Shown here piece by piece: positions 16,678-26,040 of a stretch of DNA of 64,000 nucleotides. A program made the translations under genes and the position numbers. The notes beneath the pieces were generated by a model. The model worked only from the letters and a program-made list of their open reading frames with translations. It did not search any database and had not been told where the DNA came from. Every line of letters starts with the position of its first letter. Positions within the stretch are counted from its first letter, which is position 1. Origin of the DNA: Polynucleobacter sp. MWH-Berg-3C6. Its GTDB lineage: Bacteria; Pseudomonadota; Gammaproteobacteria; Burkholderiales; Burkholderiaceae. Where the stretch lies: the NCBI RefSeq assembly GCF_018881855.1, contig NZ_JACVPN010000001.1, forward strand, positions 682,001 through 746,000, written 5' to 3'.

Positions 16678-19134
16678 ATGCAATTTTCTGAATCTTGGCT
16701 CCGTCAGTATGTGAACCCATCGCTTGATAGCGATGCACTAGGTCATGCAATGACGATGGCTGGTTTAGAAGTGGAAGAGCAACACTCAGTAGCCCCTGCC
16801 TTTACTAAGATCGTAGTTGCACAGATTCTCTCTGCTGAGCAACATCCCGATGCAGACCGTTTGCGAGTTTGCAAGGTCGATGCTGGTACTGGCCAAGAGC
16901 TACAAATTGTTTGTGGTGCGCCTAATGCGCGTGCCGGTATCAAAATACCTTGTGCCTTAGTTGGTGCAGAGTTGCCTCCAGCGGAAGCAGGTGGCAAGCC
17001 ATTCATGATCAAAGTAGGTAAGCTGCGCGGCGTAGAAAGCCAAGGCATGCTGTGTTCTGGTCGCGAACTTGGTCTTGGTGATGATCACGAAGGCATCTTG
17101 GAGCTCCCGGCTGATGCTCCAGTAGGCAAAGACATTCGCGCATACCTTGATCTCGACGATCAAATCTTTGTTATTAAGTTAACACCCAATAAAGCCGATT
17201 GCCTCTCTCTGATGGGAATGGCAAGAGAAGTCTCAGCAATTACTGGAGCCGCACTTTGTGCTCCTAAATGGAATCCACCAGCAGTATCCATACAAGACAA
17301 GCGCACAGTCACAGTAGAGAGCAAAGAGCTCTGTGGCCGCTTTGCAGGTCGAGTGATTCGTGGTGTTAATCCACAAGCAAAAACACCTGATTGGATCGTG
17401 CAACGTTTAGCGCGTGCCGGCCAAAGAAGTATTTCAGCATTGGTTGATCTCTCTAACTATGTGATGTTAGAAATGGGTCAGCCTACCCACGTATTTGACA
17501 TTGATAAATTGAATGGTGACATGAGCGTGCGTTGGGCTAAAGCCGGGGAAACTCTGGAGTTACTCAATGGTCAAACAGTCACCTTACAAGGCCCAGACTC
17601 TGCGGGCAGGTTGCAAGATGCCGGTGTGGTTGCCGATCAATCTGGCCCAGTAGCGCTTGCAGGCATCATGGGCGGCAATCACTGTGCTGTATCTGATTAC
17701 ACCAAGAATATCTATGTTGAAGCGGCTTATTGGTTGCCTTCAGCAATTCAGGGGCGTGCCCGTCGCTTTAATTTTAGTACCGATGCGGCGCATCGTTTTG
17801 AGCGTGGCGTCGATCCACAAAATACCGTCAATTGCCTTGAGTATCTATCTTCACTAATTCTAGAGGTATGTGGTGGCCAAGCAGGCCCAGTGGATGATCA
17901 GACTTTAAATGTGCCAGAACGTAAGACAGTGAAAATGCGCTTGGCGAGAGCTGAAAAAGTAATCGGTATTCCATTGGCTAGCGACATTGTTGCCGATGTA
18001 TTTAAGCGCCTTGGTTTTGAATTCAAACAAGAAGGTGACGTTTTTGTTGTCACGCCTCCAAGTTACCGTTTTGATATTGAAATCGAAGAAGACTTGATTG
18101 AAGAAGTCGCCCGTATGTACGGCTTTGAGAGTATTCCTGATGTCCCTCCGGTTGCCTCATTAAAAATGAGCGCAAAGCCAGAGGCTAAGCGTGGTATTCA
18201 TTTGTTGCGTCAGCGTTTTGCACTCCAAGGCTATCAAGAGGCTGTCAATTTCGGATTTACCGATCTTGAAAGCGAAAAACGCCTTACTGGTGTTGCGCAG
18301 AAAGATGTTATTGCTGTACTCAATCCCATTGCTAGCCAATATGGCGTAATGCGAAGTACTTTATGGGGTGGCTTGCTCAATAACCTCAAAGCCAATTTAA
18401 ATCGTGGTGCAGGGCGTGTACGTCTGTTTGAGGCTGGCCGTGTATTTCACCGAGATTCGAGCGTTCAAGAGCAGCCTGGTAAGGTTGCCGGCTTTCATCA
18501 ACCCCAGAAAGTGGGTGGCTTAGCTTACGGTACTTTTGTGCCAGAGCAGTGGGCAAGCGCTAATCGAGCAGTCGATTTCTTTGATGTGAAAGGCGATCTC
18601 GAGAGAGTTTTAGATCCGCTCCATTTTGTTACCGAGGCTGCACAACACCCTGCATTGCATCCTGGCCGGTCTGCGCAGATCCTCCTAAAAACAAGTGCAG
18701 GAATGACTGCAGTAGGTTGGATAGGTGAGCTGCATCCAGGTTTGCAACAGTCTTATGAGTTGCCACAGGCGCCTGTTCTTTTTGAATTAGATTTAGATGC
18801 TGTCAGAGACTTAGGTTTACCTCAGCCGGAGGAACTTAGTAAGTTCCCAGCAGTACAGCGTGACTTAGCCTTGGTGGTAAAGCAAAATGTATCTGCACAA
18901 TCTTTGTTAGATGCTATGGCGGCTAGTAAGCAGAATTTTGTGCGCAGCATTGAGCTCTTTGATGAGTTCAGACCAAAGGCCGGTTCTAGCAGTATGGCGG
19001 ATGACGAGAAGAGTTTGGCTTTCCGCGTGACCCTCTTAAATTCGCAGGAAACCCTCCAGGATCCCCAAATTGATGCAGTTATGGCCGCCTTATTGGGTGC
19101 CGTAGAAAAAAAGTGCGCAGCCCGTCTGCGCTAG
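16678..19134 (+). CDS. pheT: Phenylalanyl-tRNA synthetase beta subunit
   Basis: 818 residues, full length. Domains in order: the tRNA-binding OB fold (about 40-150, with HPDADRLRVCKVDAG), the B3/B4 editing domain (about 215-400, with TDAAHRFERGVDP), B5 (about 415-485), the catalytic-like fold (490-700) and the C-terminal ferredoxin-fold anticodon-binding domain from about 722 (SKFPAVQRDLALVV). It follows pheS by 27 bp. No frameshift or missing domain. Confidence 0.97.
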   Translation: MQFSESWLRQYVNPSLDSDALGHAMTMAGLEVEEQHSVAPAFTKIVVAQILSAEQHPDADRLRVCKVDAGTGQELQIVCGAPNARAGIKIPCALVGAELPPAEAGGKPFMIKVGKLRGVESQGMLCSGRELGLGDDHEGILELPADAPVGKDIRAYLDLDDQIFVIKLTPNKADCLSLMGMAREVSAITGAALCAPKWNPPAVSIQDKRTVTVESKELCGRFAGRVIRGVNPQAKTPDWIVQRLARAGQRSISALVDLSNYVMLEMGQPTHVFDIDKLNGDMSVRWAKAGETLELLNGQTVTLQGPDSAGRLQDAGVVADQSGPVALAGIMGGNHCAVSDYTKNIYVEAAYWLPSAIQGRARRFNFSTDAAHRFERGVDPQNTVNCLEYLSSLILEVCGGQAGPVDDQTLNVPERKTVKMRLARAEKVIGIPLASDIVADVFKRLGFEFKQEGDVFVVTPPSYRFDIEIEEDLIEEVARMYGFESIPDVPPVASLKMSAKPEAKRGIHLLRQRFALQGYQEAVNFGFTDLESEKRLTGVAQKDVIAVLNPIASQYGVMRSTLWGGLLNNLKANLNRGAGRVRLFEAGRVFHRDSSVQEQPGKVAGFHQPQKVGGLAYGTFVPEQWASANRAVDFFDVKGDLERVLDPLHFVTEAAQHPALHPGRSAQILLKTSAGMTAVGWIGELHPGLQQSYELPQAPVLFELDLDAVRDLGLPQPEELSKFPAVQRDLALVVKQNVSAQSLLDAMAASKQNFVRSIELFDEFRPKAGSSSMADDEKSLAFRVTLLNSQETLQDPQIDAVMAALLGAVEKKCAARLR

Positions 19135-19179
19135 GTTTAGTATTAGGAAAATATCAAAAAGCGATAGAAGAGACTAGCA

Positions 19180-19503
19180 ATGACTGAATTAATCAATAAC
19201 GACACTGTTACCAAAAATGAGCTTTCAGAAGCACTCTTTGATCAGGTTGGCTTAAATAAGCGTGAAGCAAAAGACATGATTGATGCTTTCTTTGATCGCA
19301 TTGGCCAATCTCTTGAGTCTGGTGTTGAGGTCAAGATTTCTGGTTTTGGTAATTTTCAGTTGCGCAATAAATCGGCTCGTCCTGGCCGAAATCCAAAAAC
19401 AGGTCAAATGATTCCGATAGCGGCAAGACGTGTAGTTACTTTTCATGCAAGTCAAAAGCTTAAAGATGTAGTGGAGTCACATGCTCGAGAAAACCGAGTT
19501 TGA
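19180..19503 (+). CDS. ihfA: Integration host factor alpha subunit
   Basis: 107-residue DNA-bending protein of the HU/IHF family. The beta-arm [12 protein letters not shown] around residues 70-82 and [17 protein letters not shown] are the DNA-binding signature, and the N-terminus [21 protein letters not shown] is typical of IhfA rather than HU. Its position directly after pheT is the usual location of ihfA. The 3' end overlaps the MerR-type gene by 23 bp. Confidence 0.95.
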   Translation: MTELINNDTVTKNELSEALFDQVGLNKREAKDMIDAFFDRIGQSLESGVEVKISGFGNFQLRNKSARPGRNPKTGQMIPIAARRVVTFHASQKLKDVVESHARENRV

Positions 19504-19831
19504 TGCTAGCTCGGCGTTACCGAGCTCTCAACTTCCTCCTATACCGGCAAAGCGTTATTTCACTATTGGTGAAGTAGCTGAGTTGTGTGGCGTACGTTCA
19601 CATGTATTGCGTTACTGGGAGCAGGAGTTTACGCAACTGAGCCCTCAGAAACGGCGTGGTAATCGCCGCTACTACCAGCACCATGAAGTAGTGTTGATTC
19701 GTAAAATCAGAGCGCTTCTTTATGAAGAGGGCTTTACCATCAGTGGCGCCAGAAATCGCCTTGATGAGGTCCGCGGCGAACTCCGCCTCCGTGATGAATT
19801 GCAAGCTGTTCTGCAAATTCTGTCTAAATAG
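19481..19831 (+). CDS. MerR family transcriptional regulator
   Basis: 116 residues. The winged HTH of the MerR family is at about 25-95: [27 protein letters not shown], with the NRRYY wing. Only a short stretch follows, with no room for a metal- or drug-sensing domain and no conserved Cys pattern. This MerR next to ihfA is a recurring arrangement in beta- and gammaproteobacteria; the target is not known. The start lies inside ihfA, so translation is probably coupled. Confidence 0.88.
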   Translation: MLEKTEFDASSALPSSQLPPIPAKRYFTIGEVAELCGVRSHVLRYWEQEFTQLSPQKRRGNRRYYQHHEVVLIRKIRALLYEEGFTISGARNRLDEVRGELRLRDELQAVLQILSK

Positions 19832-19856
19832 TTACTGATACAATTTTGTCTCTTGT

Positions 19857-19933
<77 letters not shown>

Positions 19934-19960
19934 TCAATCTATAGCGTTTTAATTCTTTTC

Positions 19961-20383
19961 ATGATGAGCACAGAAAATCACCCGCCTCAAAAACATGAAC
20001 GAACCAGTTTCTTTGGTTTGGATATTCCATTTCTGGATCATTTGGGGGTTGTCCCAGAATATGCCCAGGACGGTAAGTCACGCATTAGTCTTGAATTAAA
20101 GCCGGAACTTACCAATAGCTTTCAGGTTGCCCATGGCGGTCTCATCATGACTTTGTTGGATTTTGCGATGGCCGCCGCGGCACGAAGTGCTGCTAAACAT
20201 CCTTTGGGGGTGATTACGATCGATATGACTACGAGCTTCTTGCGACCCAGTGTTGGCAAAATCCTATTGGAGGGCACTGTTTTAAAGGCTGGCAAAACCA
20301 TTCATTACTGTGAGGCAGTGGTTTTGAATGATGCAGGGGAGATAACCGCGAAAGCCAGCGGTACATTCACGCTGAGAAAGTAG
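19961..20383 (+). CDS. PaaI-type hotdog thioesterase
   Basis: 140 residues from the ATG at 19961; an earlier start would run into the tRNA. Single hotdog fold of the PaaI/YdiI group, which hydrolyses acyl-CoA or aroyl-CoA thioesters. The hallmark VAHGGLIMTLLDFAMAAAA (about residues 55-73) forms the active-site helix, followed by TIDMTTSFLRPS. The ATG is followed immediately by a second ATG (19964). Substrate cannot be told from the sequence. It has no operon partner: tRNA-Pro upstream, an AT-rich spacer downstream. Confidence 0.87.
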   Translation: MMSTENHPPQKHERTSFFGLDIPFLDHLGVVPEYAQDGKSRISLELKPELTNSFQVAHGGLIMTLLDFAMAAAARSAAKHPLGVITIDMTTSFLRPSVGKILLEGTVLKAGKTIHYCEAVVLNDAGEITAKASGTFTLRK

Positions 20384-20400
20384 TATTTCTAATAGGTTTT

Positions 20401-20570
20401 CTATAATCAATAATAATATTTATAACGATTATCCTGATTAATCTAATTTAAGAAACTTTAAGCCTTTAAATTAAAGGTTAATAATATATTTACCATCTAA
20501 TTAATTTATATATAATTAATCTTTAATAAGCTTAATTAAATCATCCTAATTTAACAATTATTCGGAGAAA
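20401..20570 (+). promoter_or_regulatory. Very AT-rich leader of the H-NS-like gene
   Basis: By hand count only 29 of 170 bases are G or C (about 17%), far below the flanking genes, with repeated TTAATTA and TATAAT-like words and many A/T tracts that should be curved. CTTTAA-gcc-TTTAAATTAAAGG also gives a small inverted repeat. Position and composition suggest the promoter plus an H-NS autorepression site. This is inference; no single promoter can be picked out among the many AT hexamers. Confidence 0.6.
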
Positions 20571-20576
20571 ATATAC

Positions 20577-20861
20577 ATGTCTTCCTATAAAGACCTATTA
20601 GCTCAGCGTGAGCAGCTGGATAAACAGATTAAAGAAGCAATTGCCCGTGAAAAAGCAGACGGTATTGTTAAGGCTAAGGCAATTATTGAGCAGTATGGTC
20701 TAAGCGCTTCAGATTTATTCAGCCGTAAAGCGGGCGCTAAAAGTGGGGGTGGCAAGGTTGCCCCTAAATACCGCAACCCTTCAACAGGTGAAACCTGGAC
20801 AGGTCGTGGGAAGGCTCCAAAGTGGATTGATGGCAAAGATCGTGGTAACTATTTGATCTAA
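20577..20861 (+). CDS. H-NS family nucleoid protein
   Basis: 94 residues: an N-terminal oligomerising coiled coil (about 1-55, KDLLAQREQLDKQIKEAI), a short basic linker with RKAGAKSGGGKVAPKY, and the C-terminal DNA-binding motif YRNPSTGETWTGRGKAPKWI (about 62-85). That last block is the betaproteobacterial (BpH3/HvrA-like) form of the H-NS motif. Likely silences AT-rich DNA. The ATG has a CGGAG site. A strong terminator follows, so it is monocistronic. Confidence 0.93.
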   Translation: MSSYKDLLAQREQLDKQIKEAIAREKADGIVKAKAIIEQYGLSASDLFSRKAGAKSGGGKVAPKYRNPSTGETWTGRGKAPKWIDGKDRGNYLI

Positions 20862-20883
20862 GTTATTGGTTTTATTGATATTT

Positions 20884-20913
20884 AAATAGGCCGCGTTAGC
20901 GGCCTATTTATCG
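20884..20913. terminator. Bidirectional intrinsic terminator
   Basis: AAATAGGCCGC (20884-20894) and GCGGCCTATTT (20899-20909) form a perfect 11-bp stem with a GTTA loop. It ends the H-NS-like gene and, read on the minus strand, the regulator at 20925-21623. Confidence 0.85.
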
Positions 20914-20924
20914 TCAGCGGGCTA

Positions 20925-21623
20925 TCAGGCACATTTCTTGGCCAGTGCCTCTATAAATATGGGCTCTAATAGCTCATGCCGACCTCCCTGGGGCCAAGAC
21001 TGATCGTCTTCGATATCGGTGGCAGGATAGCCAATAATCAGAGGATTGTGGTCAATGAGGCCATTTTCTAGTTCTTCCACAATATTCTCCGTAAAGTGTG
21101 CTCTGTGCCCATTGTTCTCATCTGCAAGAGCAACAACGCCAGGATGAAGCTTAATAAAACCTTCATCTACTAGTATAGGAATGCGCTGTGTGTCCTTGTT
21201 TTTACTAAGATAATGGATTAAGTGAACCTGTTCAACCGGCGGAATTAGGGCGTCCAGAAAGATAAGGTCTGGGGCAATCGAGACTGCCTTCATTAAGCCC
21301 TCCAGGCTATCTATAGCCACCTCCATTTCCACCTTGAGTTGCCAGTCTTGAATTGACTCTAGAAGGTCCTGGCTATTCTCAGCTCGGCGAAATATGCCCA
21401 TGGCTATACAGTTTTGGCTGGTTTTTTGCCGCATGGCTCTTTTTCTGCGTTGTAGTTGCTGCTCAAGAGAGCTCGCCAATATCCTTCTATGGCCTCCGCG
21501 GGTTTTCCAGGCAATTAATTCACCTAATTCCACCATTTTTTGCACGGTTCCAAGGGATACCTGCAAAATCTTGGCGCTTTGTCTGGTGCTGAGATATTCC
21601 ATATCTGGGGTAACGGTTTTCAT
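20925..21623 (-). CDS. Excisionase-type HTH protein with a receiver-like domain
   Basis: 232 residues. Residues 8-60 are an excisionase/MerR-like winged helix (STRQSAKILQVSLGTVQKMV, then GGHRRIL). Residues 72-190 look like a degenerate response-regulator receiver: PDLIFLDALIPP gives a possible phospho-acceptor D124, but the N-terminal acidic pair of true receivers is absent (IAMGIFRR), and the conserved Lys near 152 is not clear. The C-terminal 40 residues are unassigned. The ATG at 21623 follows GGGAA. It is divergent from odhA across the 299-base gap, so odhA regulation is one possibility. Function unknown. Confidence 0.7.
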   Translation of the reverse strand: MKTVTPDMEYLSTRQSAKILQVSLGTVQKMVELGELIAWKTRGGHRRILASSLEQQLQRRKRAMRQKTSQNCIAMGIFRRAENSQDLLESIQDWQLKVEMEVAIDSLEGLMKAVSIAPDLIFLDALIPPVEQVHLIHYLSKNKDTQRIPILVDEGFIKLHPGVVALADENNGHRAHFTENIVEELENGLIDHNPLIIGYPATDIEDDQSWPQGGRHELLEPIFIEALAKKCA

Positions 21624-21845
21624 ATTTCCCTTAATTTCATTAATTCATTTGAAGATTTAGAGAATAAAAATCAAACCCACAGGAATCTGTCAGGAAATCT
21701 TGAAAGCAGGGTAGGAAAGTTCTTATTAACTCATTCAGATCGGGAATTGGCCCCAAAGTTCCGAAAATCAGGGAAAGCCCTTTATATAACCGTGGTCAAT
21801 CGTGTTAAATTACTGATGTAGTACCAGTATTTGCACAGATCAATT

Positions 21846-21917
21846 CGCGAAACGGTCTAGCCGCGTAACGGATGGTTTTAACCACAGTTTTTAATCGGGA
21901 AACCCGATGAAAGGTGA
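21846..21917 (+). ncRNA. Structured leader of odhA/sucA (candidate sucA RNA motif)
   Basis: The end of the gap before odhA holds three inverted repeats in a row: CGCG/CGCG (21846-21849 with 21862-21865), TGGTTTTAACCA (21873-21884) and ATCGGG-AAA-CCCGAT (21894-21908). The last ends just before the ribosome site AAGGTGA. A conserved RNA (the sucA motif) has been described from comparative genomics in the 5' leaders of sucA in Burkholderiales. The position fits, but I matched it by location and hairpins, not by a covariance model. The rest of 21624-21845 shows no gene. Confidence 0.5.
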
Positions 21918-21922
21918 GCATC

Positions 21923-24778
21923 ATGATGCAGGAATCAAGAGATAACTCTTATCTCTTTGGCGGTAACGCACCCTACGTAGAGGAACTCTACGAATCCTAC
22001 TTGCAAGATCCTGCTTCTGTAGCTGATCATTGGCGAGCTTATTTTGATAACGTGAAACAAGTCCCGGCTGTGGATGGTTCTTCACGAGCCGATATTGCAC
22101 ATGCGCCGATTGTTGCTTCTTTCGCAGAGCGCGCTAAGCAAGGGCCGATTAGAACGATTTCTGATTCAGCTGACTCAGAGCTAGGACGTAAACGCGTAGC
22201 TGTTCAGCAATTAATTGCCGCATATCGTAACGTCGGTAATCGCTGGGCAAACATTGATCCTTTGAAGCGCACTGAGCGCCAGGATATTCCTGAATTAGAT
22301 CCAGCTTTCTATGGATTTACTGATGGCGATATGGATATCGTCTTCAATACCAGTAATACCTTCTTCGGTAAAAACGAAATGACTTTGCGCGACTTGTTGC
22401 AAGCGTTGCGTGAAACCTATTGCGGCACGATTGGTGCCGAATACATGTTTATTACCGATCAAAAAATTAAAAAATGGTGGCAGGAAAAGCTGGAGTCGAT
22501 TCGCTCAAAGCCCCAATTTAATGAAGAGAAAAAACGCCACATTTTAGATCGCGTTACAGCGGCTGAAGGTCTAGAGCGCTATCTGCAGGCTAAGTATGTT
22601 GGTCAAAAACGCTTCTCCTTAGAGGGCGGCGATAGCTTTATTGCTTGTATGGATGAAGTGATTCATGAGGCAGGCGCTAAGGGTGTTCAGGAGATTGTGA
22701 TTGGCATGGCCCATCGCGGTCGACTCAACGTCTTGGTTAATACATTGGGCAAAATGCCGAAGGACTTATTTGCCGAGTTTGAGCACAAAGGTCCGGAGAC
22801 TTTACCTGCTGGTGATGTGAAGTATCACCAAGGCTTCTCAAGTGATATTTCAACACCTGCTGGCCCAGTTCACGTCTCTCTAGCATTTAACCCATCCCAC
22901 CTTGAGATTGTTAATCCCGTAGTAGAGGGTTCTGCACGGGCCCGTATGGATCGTCGCGGAGATCAACTGGGTGAGCAGGTATTGCCTGTTTTAGTTCATG
23001 GTGATGCTGCGATTGCTGGTCAAGGAGTCATGCAAGAAACTTTAGCAATGGCTGAGGTTCGTGGCTACTCAACCGGCGGCACGCTGCACATTGTGATTAA
23101 TAACCAAATTGGTTTTACAACTTCTGACCCACGGGATTTACGTTCCAGCTTGTACTGTACCGACATCATGAAAGTGATTGATGCTCCAGTACTGCATGTG
23201 AATGGAGATGATCCTGAGGCAGTGGTTCTAGCAACTCAATTAGCTATTGAGTTCCGCACTCAGTTCCATAAAGATGTTGCAGTCGATATTGTCTGCTTTA
23301 GAAAGCTCGGCCATAACGAGCAAGATACGCCTGCAATGACTCAGCCGTTGATGTACAAGATTATTGCAGCCCATCCTGGTACTCGCAAACTCTATGCAGA
23401 TAAGTTAGAGGCCCAAGGCGTTCTGCCCGCAGGTACTGGTGATCAGATGGTTAAGGATTATCGTGCGGCGATGGATGCTGGTAAGCAAACCTCTGATCCA
23501 GTGCTAAGTAACTTCAAAGGTAAGTTTGCTGTCGATTGGTCTCCTTTCTTAAATAAGAAGTGGACTGATGAGGCCGACACTGCCATTCCATTGACAGAAT
23601 GGAAACGATTGGCTGAACGGGTTTCTACCGCTCGTGAAGGCTTTAAGGTTCATCCCTTGGTAGAGAAGGTATTGAATGATCGTGCGGCCATGGGTCGTGG
23701 AGAAACCAATATTGACTGGGGTATGGGCGAGCATATGGCTTTTGCATCCCTAGTGGCGAGTGGATATCCAGTTCGCCTATCTGGCGAAGATAGTGGCCGC
23801 GGCACCTTTACCCACCGACATGCTGTTTTGCATAATCAAAATCGTGAGAAGTGGGATACCGGTGTTTATATTCCGCTCCGTCATATCGCGAAAGATCAAG
23901 CCCCATTTTTGGTAATTGACTCGATCCTGTCTGAAGAGGCTGTACTTGGTTTTGAGTATGGCTACGCTTCAGCAGAGCCAAATACTTTGACAATCTGGGA
24001 AGCCCAGTTTGGCGACTTTGCTAATGGCGCGCAAGTTGTTATCGACCAATTTATTGCCTCTGGCGAAGTGAAGTGGGGCCGCGCTAATGGCTTGGTCATG
24101 ATGTTGCCGCATGGTTATGAAGGGCAGGGACCAGAGCATTCATCGGCTCGTCTTGAGCGCTTCATGCAGTTGTGTGCTGATACCAATATGCAAGTTGTTC
24201 AGCCGACCACTGCTTCGCAAATCTTCCATGTGTTACGTCGCCAAATGATTCGTCAGTTCCGCAAGCCGCTGATCCTGATGACACCGAAATCATTGCTCCG
24301 TAATAAAGAAGCTGCATCACCTTTGTCAGAATTTACCAAAGGTGGATTCCAGACCGTGATTGGTGAGCGCGACGATACGATCGATGCCAAACAAGTAACG
24401 CGTTTGATTATGTGTTCTGGTAAGGTCTATTTCGATTTGGTTAAACAGCGTACAGAGAAGAAGATTGGTGACGCTGCAATCATTCGTTTGGAGCAGCTAT
24501 ATCCGTTTCCGCATAAAGCGCTCACTGCTGAATTGAAGAAATATCCAAAGCTGGAAGAGGTTGTTTGGTGTCAGGATGAGCCACAAAACCAAGGCGCTTG
24601 GTTCTTTGTTCAACACAACATCTTGGAAAACATGTCTGACGGTATGAAGTTGGCATATGCAGGACGACCTGCATCAGCTTCACCTGCATGTGGATATGCT
24701 CATCTCCATCAAGAACAGCAGAAGTCTTTATTGAATGCGGCATTTGCCAAACTAAAAGGTTATGTGATTACAAAATAA
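21923..24778 (+). CDS. sucA: 2-oxoglutarate dehydrogenase E1 component
   Basis: Thiamine-diphosphate E1 of the TCA-cycle 2-oxoglutarate dehydrogenase complex, 951 residues from the ATG at 21923 (MMQESRDNSYLFGG). A GTG at 21914 would overlap the ribosome site AAGG at 21911-21914. The N-terminal E2-binding segment SYLFGGNAPYVEELYESYL, the catalytic IGMAHRGRLNVL, and the ThDP/Mg motif from NGDDPEAV to FRKLGHNEQD are all present. It heads the operon sucA-sucB-lpdA-zapE. Full length, no anomalies. Confidence 0.97.
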   Translation: MMQESRDNSYLFGGNAPYVEELYESYLQDPASVADHWRAYFDNVKQVPAVDGSSRADIAHAPIVASFAERAKQGPIRTISDSADSELGRKRVAVQQLIAAYRNVGNRWANIDPLKRTERQDIPELDPAFYGFTDGDMDIVFNTSNTFFGKNEMTLRDLLQALRETYCGTIGAEYMFITDQKIKKWWQEKLESIRSKPQFNEEKKRHILDRVTAAEGLERYLQAKYVGQKRFSLEGGDSFIACMDEVIHEAGAKGVQEIVIGMAHRGRLNVLVNTLGKMPKDLFAEFEHKGPETLPAGDVKYHQGFSSDISTPAGPVHVSLAFNPSHLEIVNPVVEGSARARMDRRGDQLGEQVLPVLVHGDAAIAGQGVMQETLAMAEVRGYSTGGTLHIVINNQIGFTTSDPRDLRSSLYCTDIMKVIDAPVLHVNGDDPEAVVLATQLAIEFRTQFHKDVAVDIVCFRKLGHNEQDTPAMTQPLMYKIIAAHPGTRKLYADKLEAQGVLPAGTGDQMVKDYRAAMDAGKQTSDPVLSNFKGKFAVDWSPFLNKKWTDEADTAIPLTEWKRLAERVSTAREGFKVHPLVEKVLNDRAAMGRGETNIDWGMGEHMAFASLVASGYPVRLSGEDSGRGTFTHRHAVLHNQNREKWDTGVYIPLRHIAKDQAPFLVIDSILSEEAVLGFEYGYASAEPNTLTIWEAQFGDFANGAQVVIDQFIASGEVKWGRANGLVMMLPHGYEGQGPEHSSARLERFMQLCADTNMQVVQPTTASQIFHVLRRQMIRQFRKPLILMTPKSLLRNKEAASPLSEFTKGGFQTVIGERDDTIDAKQVTRLIMCSGKVYFDLVKQRTEKKIGDAAIIRLEQLYPFPHKALTAELKKYPKLEEVVWCQDEPQNQGAWFFVQHNILENMSDGMKLAYAGRPASASPACGYAHLHQEQQKSLLNAAFAKLKGYVITK

Positions 24779-24822
24779 TCATCTTCATAACTCAACATAC
24801 ACATATATAACTAGGATTAATC

Positions 24823-26028
24823 ATGGCTATTTTCGAAGTTAAAGTTCCACAACTCTCTGAATCAGTTGCTGAAGCAACTTTATTGCAATGGAAAAAGAAA
24901 GTCGGCGACGCTGTTGGTCAAGACGAAATCTTGATTGAAATTGAAACTGACAAAGTTGTTCTCGAGGTGCCAGCACCTTCTGCTGGTGTTTTGACTGAAA
25001 TCGTTGTTGCTGATGGCGGCACTGTTGTCGCCGAGCAATTGATTGCAAAGATTGATAGCACTGCATTAGCTTCTTCTGCTCCAGCACCCGCAAAAGTAGA
25101 AGCCCCAGCAGCTGCTCCAGCGCCTGCAAAAGCAGCAGCACCAGTTGCTAAAGCCGGTGCAGCCGCCGCTCCTTCAGCAGCGAAAATTCTGGCTGAAAAC
25201 AATATTAGCGCTGGTCAAGTTGCTGGCTCTGGTCGCGATGGTCGGATCACTAAGGGTGATGCCTTAAGCGCGGCAGCGGGTGGTGCAAAATCTGCCGCTA
25301 TTCCAAGTGCACCAATTCCAATGGGTGATCGCCCAGAAGAGCGCGTTCCAATGAGCCGCTTGCGTGCGCGTATTGCTGAGCGCTTACTTGAGTCACAAGC
25401 AAACAATGCAATTTTGACTACCTTCAATGAAGTCAATATGGCTCCAGTGATTGCAATGCGTAATAAGTACAAAGATCAGTTTGAAAAAGTTCATGGTGTG
25501 AAGTTGGGCTTCATGTCCTTCTTTGTAAAAGCTGCGACACATGCTTTGAAGAAATTCCCATTACTCAATGCTTCTGTTGATGGTAACGACATTGTTTATC
25601 ACGGTTACTTTGATATCGGTATCGCAGTGAGCTCACCACGTGGCTTGGTTGTTCCAATCTTGCGTGATGTTGATCAAATGAATTTGGCTGATATCGAGAA
25701 GAAGATTGCTGAGTTTGGCGCTAAAGCTCGCGAAGGCAAACTGTCAATTGAAGAGTTAACTGGCGGCACATTCTCTATCTCTAATGGTGGAGTATTTGGT
25801 TCCATGCTCTCCACACCAATTATCAACCCGCCACAATCTGCTATTTTGGGTATCCATGCTACTAAAGACCGTGCGGTAGTTGAAAACGGTCAAGTAGTTG
25901 TTCGTCCAATTAACTATTTAGCCTTGTCTTATGACCATCGCATCATTGACGGTCGTGAGGCTGTACTAGGCTTGGTTGCGATGAAGGATGCCTTAGAGGA
26001 TCCATCACGTCTTCTTCTAGATTTATAA
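24823..26028 (+). CDS. sucB: Dihydrolipoamide succinyltransferase (E2)
   Basis: 401 residues. An N-terminal lipoyl domain has the lipoylated lysine K44 in [10 protein letters not shown], an Ala/Pro-rich flexible linker spans about 83-118, and a peripheral-subunit-binding domain follows at about 120-155 ([15 protein letters not shown]). The catalytic acyltransferase domain runs from about 170, with the active-site block [12 protein letters not shown] near the C-terminus. It forms the core of the complex. Its linker DNA is compositionally simple (Ala/Pro codons) and gives long spurious frames on the other strand. Confidence 0.97.
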   Translation: MAIFEVKVPQLSESVAEATLLQWKKKVGDAVGQDEILIEIETDKVVLEVPAPSAGVLTEIVVADGGTVVAEQLIAKIDSTALASSAPAPAKVEAPAAAPAPAKAAAPVAKAGAAAAPSAAKILAENNISAGQVAGSGRDGRITKGDALSAAAGGAKSAAIPSAPIPMGDRPEERVPMSRLRARIAERLLESQANNAILTTFNEVNMAPVIAMRNKYKDQFEKVHGVKLGFMSFFVKAATHALKKFPLLNASVDGNDIVYHGYFDIGIAVSSPRGLVVPILRDVDQMNLADIEKKIAEFGAKAREGKLSIEELTGGTFSISNGGVFGSMLSTPIINPPQSAILGIHATKDRAVVENGQVVVRPINYLALSYDHRIIDGREAVLGLVAMKDALEDPSRLLLDL

Positions 26029-26040
26029 AAAGGGAAGATC

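Noticed and set aside
24839-25202. Long Gln/Ala-rich minus-strand frames inside sucB
   Set aside because: They are the complement of the Ala/Pro linker and lipoyl domain of SucB.
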